64,000 nt of DNA. Origin: Algoriphagus machipongonensis (GTDB lineage: Bacteria; Bacteroidota; Bacteroidia; Cytophagales; Cyclobacteriaceae). This document shows positions 29,501 through 37,635 of this stretch, in pieces; positions within the stretch are counted from its first letter, which is position 1; the number at the start of each line of letters is the position of its first letter. The stretch is from NCBI RefSeq assembly GCF_000166275.1, contig NZ_CM001023.1:2855001-2919000 (forward strand), in the 5' to 3' direction. A program made the position numbers and the translations under genes. The notes under the pieces are model-generated. The model was given only the letters and a program-made list of their open reading frames with translations. It searched no databases and was not told the origin of the DNA.

Positions 29501-30909
29501 TGAATTTCAATCATCGCTTTTTCGAAGCCTTGCCCCTGATGTCCTTCTATCCTATAAAAATCATTTTCGTCAGTATCTATTTCTAATGGTTCTATCGTAA
29601 TTCCTGTCTCTTCATCCTTTTGCCTTACATAACTGGTAATATCAGAATTGAACCCCATTCTAGATTTTTCAAAACTCCAATTATTCAAAAGGACACTGTT
29701 CGCTTTGTAATAAAAAGGGATTGCCTTATCTCCTAAATCTCCGCTAAATACTGAGGGAGTGATATTGATATCCGTCACAGGAGTATGGAAAGTGGATAAA
29801 ATCAACCGTAGTCTTTCCAATAATAAATGAAGTTTATTGGTGACAGAAGTATCTCCAGTAATTGGGGAGCTGTAAAACCCATGTCGGTATTGCTCAGTTC
29901 CAACAGATGGAATGACCCTTCCTAGCATCAAATGTTTTGGGAATGCATTGATATCAGGTAGACATGTAGCATTTAGCTTGAAAAGGGTTTCGATTATTTC
30001 ATGGTAGGTACTAATGACATCCCTCAGCCAATCATATTGATACTGGAAAAAGTTAACATAGGTGGAACTGGGTTTCTGCTGGAAAATTTTGAGTGCTTGC
30101 TCTACATTCACATTTACTCCCAAGAATTCAGATATACTGTTCAAGCCATCAGAAAGCTTTCCAATATCAGCTCCCATAATCGCGCTGTAATAACTGTCTT
30201 CTAATTTTTGCAAATCTTTAGTATTTGCCTTGGACAGCAACACCTTTTGTAATTTGACTTTCTTTAATTTTCCATAAAGAGTTTTAATATCAAGCTTTTG
30301 GTAAACTCCATCATCTGCAAGCAAGTGCTTGGCCCCTGCCACATCTGTGAGCAATACTCTTAAATGAGCAACCTGCTCTACCCCTTGATTATCACAGTTT
30401 ATTCCACTACACAAATCCGCCTCACGAGCATAGGTTTCCAGGTATAAAACCGCTATTTTATCAACCAGACCACCTATTTGGGAAATGGGTTGATCCGTCT
30501 CGTTGGCTTTTTCCTTAGGTACTAATTCCCATAAATTGATTTTGCTTTCTCCTAAATTGAATTTTTCGTAATGGCTGTTTTCATCGTTAAAATCCCGAAA
30601 ATGAGTATAGTCTACGAATTCTTCTACTATCCTAAGACCAGGAGAATCTTCTTCAGCAGCCTCTCTTAAAAGTTTCAGCAAATCTCCATCTGTGGTCACT
30701 CCTATGCCTTGGGAAACACGAATAATGGTACTCGTGGGCCTGCTGATCTTAAATCCACAGACGATTCCGACTCCATTCAAAAAAACACGCGTCAATCGGT
30801 CCTGGTCTTCAAAAAAAGCTATAGACTCATTTAATTGAGTATGAGTCAATACCTGATCCACTTTGTAAGTGTGGTATTGGGTTGTGATTGTACTTAGTTT
30901 ATTAGCCAT
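26578..30909 (-). CDS. Large PKD-containing putative eCIS fibre/receptor-binding protein
   Basis: A 1443-residue protein occupying the position of afp13/pvc13. The N-terminal about 600 residues are a conserved helical region (VLTHTQLNESIAFFEDQDRL, GVGIVCGFKIS) that I associate with Bacteroidota eCIS proteins. A middle segment carries 'HHPGLDHRAGVSKGGTFVMVYY'. Residues about 1000-1075 contain a PKD-like domain (SASPSFDNAGYLWEFGDGTS). Another beta-rich, PKD/Ig-like part follows at about 1150-1240, and a helical C-terminal domain spans about 1245-1443. There is no signal peptide. PKD and Ig-like domains often bind surfaces, so a baseplate-attached or target-binding role is plausible. It is not assignable to a known phage fibre family. 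Confidence 0.7.
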   Translation of the reverse strand: MANKLSTITTQYHTYKVDQVLTHTQLNESIAFFEDQDRLTRVFLNGVGIVCGFKISRPTSTIIRVSQGIGVTTDGDLLKLLREAAEEDSPGLRIVEEFVDYTHFRDFNDENSHYEKFNLGESKINLWELVPKEKANETDQPISQIGGLVDKIAVLYLETYAREADLCSGINCDNQGVEQVAHLRVLLTDVAGAKHLLADDGVYQKLDIKTLYGKLKKVKLQKVLLSKANTKDLQKLEDSYYSAIMGADIGKLSDGLNSISEFLGVNVNVEQALKIFQQKPSSTYVNFFQYQYDWLRDVISTYHEIIETLFKLNATCLPDINAFPKHLMLGRVIPSVGTEQYRHGFYSSPITGDTSVTNKLHLLLERLRLILSTFHTPVTDINITPSVFSGDLGDKAIPFYYKANSVLLNNWSFEKSRMGFNSDITSYVRQKDEETGITIEPLEIDTDENDFYRIEGHQGQGFEKAMIEIQDLVYKYNLDFDVKAVSINEALDSIRMEDYKCHFEDLMVLLDAWNDEISCVTGKITSFFTSLKIKELLEENAAAESESEVASIKETSKVYQPTSKSDTMTLEQLAILIKNQKITLAEAKRLYPYLFESTQDYKTENSKSIRESVIKNVKEEEESLGFVFQPVFTAEMPVYYGYNEIKVEAEKEVANYLKDFQIQEDEKVALVDKPIEIIAASYDISNYIPERLFELDSGYIVEYETSIESLCEKLDEFSKRVEKLSINDRLKSSLQSRALYFTSVCCAANKLKILQAEIEARKKHILEQLQFSNFHEHHPGLDHRAGVSKGGTFVMVYYTRPTRVSKRGISIAGFKEISVAENSYGDFSKTIDLNEISKELNLFTDPKNLEKDLEIFRKQLSGDKSSLHGLDVLKSRNLKSNLKDKTVIADFMLPYRCCSDCNPINFIVPRPVIFLNLNTETYCLGLEQEEISFEVIPVDGEVTVVDNVAGVIISGRSISIDPGAFPKEMLGEAISFLVNDEPTDAKLTVLQAPTFVLNLPDGPVSDPSIEFSASPSFDNAGYLWEFGDGTSSTEVAPKKTFSLPVNAENKISVSLTITPENGACPNRVTGEIVFEEQEEEVDLTLTPNEFCRDQSTEPVAFGVVPDDGNVTGPGVQPGENGNGFVFNPILIEDIDLEKDLRFRVNGKETDLIVRVYQTPVIAFTTSAVNNPTNNSKTVTLTITNPPSSVREYIWSINDKDRAGTSESSYTETFPASVTSLKVSVLAILSNLCEEASSNVSIIILQSGSVDTCTDIGEKWLSDQNLRISRFMESPDFEKIDDWGQQTYTQAINGIKNDNGADIIGFAEIVKNSSLYLAGGDEQNKQLMQIFSNHYPPLISYIMEMNSNNGPGVLPMKDLYKTFVQLFYTLIRCQDKEVLIERGAEFQFDAIVSRITSDFKELQGSSIKWDVNDEIPGIYEELLEVFDSVPYLKNGLQNQLTLMV

Positions 30910-30920
30910 GACGGTAAAGA

Positions 30921-33722
30921 TTAAAGAGTTCCCAAATTCGTTTTTCCAAGAATTAATTTGCCATCCAATTCTTCTTCCTCATCCTCACAATCGTATAGTC
31001 GACCTGTGGGATAAATAGTATGAAGCCCAGTAAGAGAGCTTGTCATTTCATTTAATACTTGATTGTATTTATTCATTGATGCTATAAAGCCTTTCCTCTT
31101 ATGAATATCAGTCAATTCAAAGAGGTAGTTCTTATAGGCTTTTTCAAAAATCTCCAATTGATTTTCCTTGAAAATCGGGGTCTCTGGATTCTCTACATCT
31201 TCTTGAAAAAGCTCTGGTTCTTCTCCTTTTCTGTAGCCTATCCAGCAGATTTTTGCTACGATATGTGCAGGCAGTTCTTCTCTGATTAGATTTTCGAGGT
31301 AGTCCCTAAAGTCCTTATTTGCAAAACGATAAGTAAACCCTGGCAAGACGATGCTTACCCTAAAGGAATATGGGTCAATCATTTTACAGTTCTCGTAATC
31401 ATCTGAGCAAAAAGGAAGAAAATTTCCTTCGATGTATTCTTTTCCAGCATCAGTTTGCATTGCTAAATACTCAGGATCAAGTGGGCTCGGACGTAGTAAA
31501 ATATGCTCTACTAAATAGATCCCTTCTTCTGTAAACGTATACTTAATAAAATTCAAAAGTGAAATTGCACCAAGAACGGCCTGAGTTCGATCTGGATAAT
31601 AGGTATACTGTTTTGCAACAATGAAATCAGAACTTGACTCAGAGTCAATTACAGGATTGATTATGTCAAAACTGAACTTATTTGAAGTGGCGGCTTTATG
31701 AAAATGGAAACTTCCAGCTTCATTTTCATTTCTAAAATTAACTTCTAAAAGCTTCTCTAAATCACTTAATGGGGTTTCCAGTATTTTGAGAATTGCAAAG
31801 TACATCTCATTACCTGCTGAATTATAAGTAGGATACGAAGTTGTAGCTGATAACAAAACCTTCCCATTTTCATCTCTTATCCTCCAGCGATAAACCCAAT
31901 TTCCATCTACATGTTCGTACCGATAAATCTCAACAGCAGTATCAGATAAATTTCTTCTACTATAATCTTTAACACCTACCAGTTTCGAAATTCTCTTTTG
32001 AGCTCCTGATACATTTAGCGTATCCCAAAGATTGTCATTGCTTTGCTCATAAAAATTAAATCCCTCTCCTCTTTCTCTACTGATCTCTTTGTATTCTCGA
32101 AGGAAGCTTTGCTTGTCCTGTAGCACAATCTCATCAGTACTTTCACCATAAAGGAATTTCATTAAAAATGCATAACTGCTAAAGTTCTCCGCAAATCTGG
32201 CGATCAAGTGATCCATCAATTGGTTCCTTCTCTCAATGGTATCATCTAACTTTCCTATAAGCGATTTGGTTAGCTCCTCATCATTTTCAAGTAAAGTCGG
32301 GTCTTTAAACAACTCCTCTACATCTTTAATGTCTTTTATTGCTTGCGTGAAATAGGTAAAACTAGGGCCTTGATCTAGGGAGAGTAAGGATTTTATCTTT
32401 GAAAGGTGTTCGAAATAGGAAGCTAGAATCTGATCAAAAAACAAAAGGTATCCTTTTAACTGTCTTGCCAGAACAGCCCTTTTTACACCCAATTTTGGAG
32501 GTAATCCTATATCACTGATTCCATACGTTTCGGGAAATTCATGTTGAATAGAGCTGTATTCTCCCCAGTCAGCGAAGGTTCCCTGAGGAATTGCAGGCTC
32601 TAAATCATCCTTAGCTTTTAAATCATTTTCAAGCCTGGAGGCTAAAATTTTAGATTTATGATTATCGACTCTTACAGGATTAAGATTAATAGGTAAAATG
32701 CCTTTAAAGTAATTGATCGTTGTCTTTTTACAGAGTTTAGGTTTCTTATTTTCTGGAATGCAGATTACCCATTGATTATTTTCGATCCCATCATTTTCAT
32801 CACAATTCCCAAGAGTGATTTCCTTAACTATTTTCACTCCATCAATCGACATGATGATATTGATAATATCAGACAATCGCACTTCTTTCCTGAGTTCGGA
32901 TGCTTTTAGTTCAACCGTATCAATAAATCCATTTTCTAAAAAAGGACCTTCAAAAATCTCATCCATAGTGTACCCTTTATCCACCATTTGTTTTAAAGAA
33001 TAATGGCGGGGTGATGGAGCCAAATAATCCTCAATGGCAATCAAGATCTGAGCATGAATGAGCTCTTCATCTGCCTCAGGAGCCACCTCAACATTGGCAC
33101 ATACTGAGATCGGTTCAGTAGCTACTTTTTCAACTTTTATTAAGTCTTCGCATAGATTTCTATTTGCATGAAACTTGGTAAATACCGCTTTTTCAAGTGA
33201 TTCAGAAAGCACCTTGTCAGCATCCTCAGTTTCTACTAAAATTCTATACAAGCCCTTTAGATCAAACTGTGCTTTTTGGTTTTCTTTTAAATCTTCCCAT
33301 ATAGTTTTCTCATAGGATAACTTTTGATTTTTTAGGTCTGCAAAAACAGTCACTCTTTCTCTTTTTATCCAACAGTTCTTTATGCCTTCTATATCAATGA
33401 ATAATTTTCTAAGGTCCAATTCACTGGTTGGTGCGGAAGGCAAAATCTCTTGAACTTTGTAAAATTGTCCTTTGACCCCTCCTTCTTCATTTGCTATTAA
33501 ATCCTCTATCGGTATGTTGATCCTGTTACCAAGGTCTGAAATCGCATAGCAAAGAACCTCAAGCATGGTAATACCAGGGTCATGGGTATTATAATCCGTC
33601 CAAAAATTGCTTCCCAGCTCTTTGATATAACGAATCCCTTCTTCTCTCAAAAAATGGAAATCCAGATCGTCTTTGGAAGACATATCTTTAGGAATGCTGA
33701 TATGCTTATTTAATGTTGACAT
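30921..33722 (-). CDS. eCIS baseplate wedge protein (Afp12-like)
   Basis: A 933-residue baseplate protein. The N-terminal motif 'LGSNFWTDYNTHDPGITMLEVLCYAISDLGNRINIP' is typical of Afp12/Pvc12-type wedge proteins. The bulk is alternating helix and beta with no transmembrane segment. It begins inside the end of the baseplate-J gene (13-bp overlap with the preceding ORF), which points to translational coupling. It should pair with the upstream baseplate protein to build the wedge around the spike hub. Assignment is by motif, length and order. Confidence 0.9.
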   Translation of the reverse strand: MSTLNKHISIPKDMSSKDDLDFHFLREEGIRYIKELGSNFWTDYNTHDPGITMLEVLCYAISDLGNRINIPIEDLIANEEGGVKGQFYKVQEILPSAPTSELDLRKLFIDIEGIKNCWIKRERVTVFADLKNQKLSYEKTIWEDLKENQKAQFDLKGLYRILVETEDADKVLSESLEKAVFTKFHANRNLCEDLIKVEKVATEPISVCANVEVAPEADEELIHAQILIAIEDYLAPSPRHYSLKQMVDKGYTMDEIFEGPFLENGFIDTVELKASELRKEVRLSDIINIIMSIDGVKIVKEITLGNCDENDGIENNQWVICIPENKKPKLCKKTTINYFKGILPINLNPVRVDNHKSKILASRLENDLKAKDDLEPAIPQGTFADWGEYSSIQHEFPETYGISDIGLPPKLGVKRAVLARQLKGYLLFFDQILASYFEHLSKIKSLLSLDQGPSFTYFTQAIKDIKDVEELFKDPTLLENDEELTKSLIGKLDDTIERRNQLMDHLIARFAENFSSYAFLMKFLYGESTDEIVLQDKQSFLREYKEISRERGEGFNFYEQSNDNLWDTLNVSGAQKRISKLVGVKDYSRRNLSDTAVEIYRYEHVDGNWVYRWRIRDENGKVLLSATTSYPTYNSAGNEMYFAILKILETPLSDLEKLLEVNFRNENEAGSFHFHKAATSNKFSFDIINPVIDSESSSDFIVAKQYTYYPDRTQAVLGAISLLNFIKYTFTEEGIYLVEHILLRPSPLDPEYLAMQTDAGKEYIEGNFLPFCSDDYENCKMIDPYSFRVSIVLPGFTYRFANKDFRDYLENLIREELPAHIVAKICWIGYRKGEEPELFQEDVENPETPIFKENQLEIFEKAYKNYLFELTDIHKRKGFIASMNKYNQVLNEMTSSLTGLHTIYPTGRLYDCEDEEEELDGKLILGKTNLGTL

Positions 33723-36700
33723 TCTTCTTCATTATTTAAGGATATGCTTGAGCAATTTTGAGTGATGGGAGTTACAAGATGCTCCTTTGCAGATACAAGA
33801 ATAGATTTGGGGTTACTTGGTTGGATATACTCTTTCTCTGTTGTTTCAATAAAAATGGGGTTGCAAGGAGATGAACCAGCTTGACGCTTTAACAATCTCA
33901 AATCAGTGATATAATCAACATAAGTCAATTGCTCCAAGTAATGAATCATTTGGCTTCTATGTAAAGTCACTCCAAATTCCACCGAGCTTTCCTGATCATA
34001 AGCCCAAGGAGAAAGGAATTTCTTGATATCCTCTTTCACCTTGGTTAAATAAAAACTGACATCCAGCCCCTCTCTAAATTTTACTTTTACATCCACCTTG
34101 ACTTCCTCATAATTGGGATTGATTACTTTAGCTTGCACGTGAAATGAATTAAGTTCATTAACAAATGCTGCTACATCGTTTAATGTGCCTTGGCTAACTC
34201 TAGGCTGATAAATATCAAAGACTGATTGCTGCACCGTATCTGGAACCAAGATCAAAGTAGCATTCCCCGGAGATTGGAATGAAGAGGAACAAGTATGGTT
34301 CAGGCACTTTACTTTATAGACTTTTGGAAATTTCTGAAGAATTAGGTGTTCATAATCCCAAAGTGTAATAGCTCTTTTTTTATGCCTTAAACGCTCACTT
34401 ACTCTTCTATAATAATCCTCATCGGATTCTTGAGCCTTACCTTTTGTCGATGGATAGGGCTGTTGAATGGATTTAATCCAGCTCAGCCGCTCCTGCAGCT
34501 TGCTGATTGTCTCGGCAGGCAATCCCTTTTCCAAATGATTCCCTGAACTGCCCTGATCCTCAAAAACAGCTTCTACAGCTTGAGCATGAATGTTAATGAG
34601 CTGGCTTACCACATCAAAAGGTTTTACCATACTAGCCTTTATCCAATGATAACCAGGAGGTAAAACTGTATTATCAAGGTTTGCTTGTTTGGGTATGGAA
34701 AACTGAAAAATTCCCGACTTTAAAAATCTGGGAGTTTGGTTTTGAATGATCTCACCACTTTGAAAATCCTGCCATTGGTTTTGGCTTAAGTACTGCCATT
34801 TTATTTTTTGATTTCCGGTAAAAATATCTGTGATGTCTGGGTTTTCACTCCCTTCCAAAAACTGAAGTAATAGGGTTACCTGTTGAAGGTTTTTACCATT
34901 TTCCAAACCAATATACAGCTCGCCCCCATGGCAATAATCAGGTACTAGATATAATGAATTATCGGTATCCCCCGGAGTAAAAACTTGTTGAAAACCAAAG
35001 GGCATTTCATGAATGAGGGAAACTTGGTTTTCTGAACTACTAGAGCTAAAATCAATAGATGAAATAGCGGTATATCCCAACACTAAATTTTCAGCTAAAG
35101 GGGCATAGGGCTCATTAGGCAACAATTCTATGGTAGGGTCTGTATCTTTTGATATTGCAACCAAAGTAAAATAATGGGCATATTTTTCATGGAGAAAAGA
35201 ACGTTCTAAGCTTATTTTCAGCTCTTTTTTTAACCCACTTTCCCATACCCCATTTTCAATTTGAAACTCAAAATCGGATTCATACCCTCCACCCGATTTT
35301 TCAGAAAATAATTGGTCAGAATCATTTGATGATTTCGGGAAGCTCTTCACAGAAAAATAATCCATATCAGATACCAGAGGTTCATCATCTCCAATAGTGT
35401 AAGCTGAATAGTGGTTAACCAAATTTTCTGGCAAATTCAGATAATCCATTTGATAGGATATGGCTGTTACCGGCTTTTCCATTGCCTCTGGATACTTGAC
35501 AATAAATGATGAACCTTTTATGGGGCGTGGACCAAATGGAAAAAATGGTTTTTGGGGATTTAAAACTCCCAGATCATTTTCTAGCTGAACACTCGTTATA
35601 TCGCTAACCTCAACAGTTATTTTCAGATCCGTTAGTACATTCTCATTAAACAATCGATATAAATTATAGCCTTCTTTTTCATTGGTTTTAAACAAGACCC
35701 TCAGTAATGGTTCGTCTACTTCATAACTTCCCTCATGGAGTTCTGTCTGATAGGGAACTACTGCGGGTTGCTCACTATCAAGAGTCAATGAAAGCTTCAT
35801 TTTTTTTGAGCCCGAATTTATCCCACTGTCACTTTTAAGAGTCATAGGAAGGCCTGCGATCCATCCTTTCTCTCCTGTTAGCTCGATGGACATCGCCTTA
35901 TTTAATGCAGTATAATCTTCCCCATTTGGCAAAATGGGTTTATTGAAAGTAAACTCCAGAATAATATCCCGAGTACCTTCAGATAGTTTTAACAGTTTAC
36001 TGGATATAGAACACCCCAATCTCGCTTTAGGAAGTGCTGGGAGTACGGTAGAAGCATTGCAAATTTTGGTATAGCCAAAAGGCCACCATTTTTCAGAACC
36101 TTTGGGAAAATCTTCCCCTAAGCCATCGAATGAATTTGCCATAGGAGCCATGACAAAAGTACCTGTACTAATTGGGGTATTTAATTCTTTGATTTCCTCT
36201 TTTTCTACCGAAATCTCATTATACAAGCTTTTCAGCTGGCCAACCTTGGTTTTATTGAGAACCGTTTCAAAAGATGTCAGGTAAGTGTTTTTCTTCCCAG
36301 TATCGTCTTTACCACCATCTACTTCAGTTCCTTCATCAAGCTTTTCCTGAGACACGTTTTTTGCCAGCTCAAAAATTAAGAATACATGATCTGGACTTAA
36401 AGCTTGCTTTTCAAGATGAAGTATTTCTTGATAGTAAAAATCAAGATGCCTTTTGGTGAGTTGATTAAATCGCTTTTTACTGGTTTCTAATAATTTCAGA
36501 AAGGAAACAAAAAGGGTCAAATGTGGAGTCAGCTTTCCAGATTGATCATATGCTGCGAGAAATTCCTCAATATTTCCCCTCAGTTTCTCGAAATCATCTA
36601 AATTCTCAATATCACTGATTAAGGTCTTATCCGAAACTATAGTGGAAAAGAAATTCCTCCAGTCTCCTAAGGGTTCATTTGCTAAATCACTTGGAAAAAA

Positions 36701-36862
36701 ATGAATTTTTCTAGCAAAATTAAGGGCAAAAATCAACCAATCGCTCAATTCAAAATCCTGCAATTGAACACTTTCAGGAGCCAGTTTAGGGTCAAGGAGA
36801 TCCCTCCTTCCCGTTCCGTCTCTTTTTAGTGTAGTGACAATATGATTGCAGTTTTCGCTCAT
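33710..36862 (-). CDS. eCIS baseplate protein, J-like (Afp11-like)
   Basis: A 1050-residue baseplate wedge protein. The C-terminal third carries the baseplate-J signature 'YRRVSERLRHKKRAITLWDYEHLILQKFPKVYKVKCLNH' and 'VDVKVKFREGLDVSFYLTKVKEDIKKFLSPWAYD'. The N-terminal part is a large helical and beta extension as in Afp11/Pvc11. It starts 10 bp after the gp25 gene and overlaps the Afp12-like gene by 13 bp. These proteins form the wedge that links the hub to the sheath. Family and order agree. Confidence 0.9.
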   Translation of the reverse strand: MSENCNHIVTTLKRDGTGRRDLLDPKLAPESVQLQDFELSDWLIFALNFARKIHFFPSDLANEPLGDWRNFFSTIVSDKTLISDIENLDDFEKLRGNIEEFLAAYDQSGKLTPHLTLFVSFLKLLETSKKRFNQLTKRHLDFYYQEILHLEKQALSPDHVFLIFELAKNVSQEKLDEGTEVDGGKDDTGKKNTYLTSFETVLNKTKVGQLKSLYNEISVEKEEIKELNTPISTGTFVMAPMANSFDGLGEDFPKGSEKWWPFGYTKICNASTVLPALPKARLGCSISSKLLKLSEGTRDIILEFTFNKPILPNGEDYTALNKAMSIELTGEKGWIAGLPMTLKSDSGINSGSKKMKLSLTLDSEQPAVVPYQTELHEGSYEVDEPLLRVLFKTNEKEGYNLYRLFNENVLTDLKITVEVSDITSVQLENDLGVLNPQKPFFPFGPRPIKGSSFIVKYPEAMEKPVTAISYQMDYLNLPENLVNHYSAYTIGDDEPLVSDMDYFSVKSFPKSSNDSDQLFSEKSGGGYESDFEFQIENGVWESGLKKELKISLERSFLHEKYAHYFTLVAISKDTDPTIELLPNEPYAPLAENLVLGYTAISSIDFSSSSSENQVSLIHEMPFGFQQVFTPGDTDNSLYLVPDYCHGGELYIGLENGKNLQQVTLLLQFLEGSENPDITDIFTGNQKIKWQYLSQNQWQDFQSGEIIQNQTPRFLKSGIFQFSIPKQANLDNTVLPPGYHWIKASMVKPFDVVSQLINIHAQAVEAVFEDQGSSGNHLEKGLPAETISKLQERLSWIKSIQQPYPSTKGKAQESDEDYYRRVSERLRHKKRAITLWDYEHLILQKFPKVYKVKCLNHTCSSSFQSPGNATLILVPDTVQQSVFDIYQPRVSQGTLNDVAAFVNELNSFHVQAKVINPNYEEVKVDVKVKFREGLDVSFYLTKVKEDIKKFLSPWAYDQESSVEFGVTLHRSQMIHYLEQLTYVDYITDLRLLKRQAGSSPCNPIFIETTEKEYIQPSNPKSILVSAKEHLVTPITQNCSSISLNNEEECQH

Positions 36863-36872
36863 ACTTTACTTT

Positions 36873-37295
36873 TTAAATATTAGTACCCTCTTCTAAATAA
36901 AAAGGATAGACCATGTTCTTTCTGGAATTGGTTGCTCTGACGATGTATTGAAGGTGGATAAGAAGCTCACCTTCTATCTCATTGCCCTGAGTGATATCAA
37001 TTTTCTCAGGATCAATTCTAGGCTCATGGTATAGAATCGCATTTTTTATCAGCTCAATAACATAGGTTTTGAGGGTTCGATTGATTGGGCTGAACAACAG
37101 CTCATCCAGATTACACCCATAGGTGGGTTGCATGATTCGCTCACCGATTTTGGTACTGAAGAGAATCTCCAGGCTTTTTTGAATATCCTCCACACCCGAG
37201 GTGGTTTTCACCTGCCCAATACTCGTTTCAAATTCTGGTGGAAATCCCCAACCTGTACCTAAAAAATCTTTACTTTTTTCCATCATCTCATCCAA
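36873..37295 (-). CDS. eCIS baseplate gp25-like protein
   Basis: A 140-residue protein with the hallmark GPW/gp25 domain: 'IQKSLEILFSTKIGERIMQPTYGCNLDELLFSPIN' and 'IDITQGNEIEGELLIHLQYIV'. It nucleates sheath polymerisation at the baseplate in T4-like and eCIS machines. The start codon lies within the end of the PAAR gene (8-bp overlap), so the two are translationally coupled. In Afp the order is gp25 then PAAR; here PAAR comes first. Confidence 0.95.
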   Translation of the reverse strand: MDEMMEKSKDFLGTGWGFPPEFETSIGQVKTTSGVEDIQKSLEILFSTKIGERIMQPTYGCNLDELLFSPINRTLKTYVIELIKNAILYHEPRIDPEKIDITQGNEIEGELLIHLQYIVRATNSRKNMVYPFYLEEGTNI

Positions 37296-37578
37296 TTAAA
37301 ACTGTGAATTCGCCTAAGACTATACTACCTCCATGGGCGGTTGAATCACCTAATCTTGCTGCTGGCATTCCTCCAATCAAAACAGATGATGACCCCATGA
37401 CAATGCTATCTGGTGGACCCGTACAAGTAGCCATGTCCCCCACTCTGGCAGCTGGCATTCCTCCAATCAAAACGGTGGGTTCACCCGGGGGCATAATAGG
37501 ACCTCCTACATGAGGGACAACCCCTGTTACCATAGGACAAACATGCATATCGGTAGCTCTTGCTGCTGGCATTCCCAT
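37288..37578 (-). CDS. PAAR-repeat spike tip protein
   Basis: A 96-residue protein made of three copies of a GGMPAARxxD-type unit: GMPAARATD at the start, GGMPAARVGD near residue 39 and GGMPAARLGD near residue 69, separated by Gly/Pro-rich strands and by Cys/His residues that may bind metal. PAAR proteins form the sharpened cone on the VgrG spike. The three-repeat composition fits a small conical tip. It starts 57 bp after the spike gene and overlaps the gp25 gene by 8 bp. Confidence 0.93.
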   Translation of the reverse strand: MGMPAARATDMHVCPMVTGVVPHVGGPIMPPGEPTVLIGGMPAARVGDMATCTGPPDSIVMGSSSVLIGGMPAARLGDSTAHGGSIVLGEFTVLIG

Positions 37579-37635
37579 CTTTATTGGTTTATCTAGTTAA
37601 AATTTTATTCAAGTTGTAATTCACTCTATTTCTTA

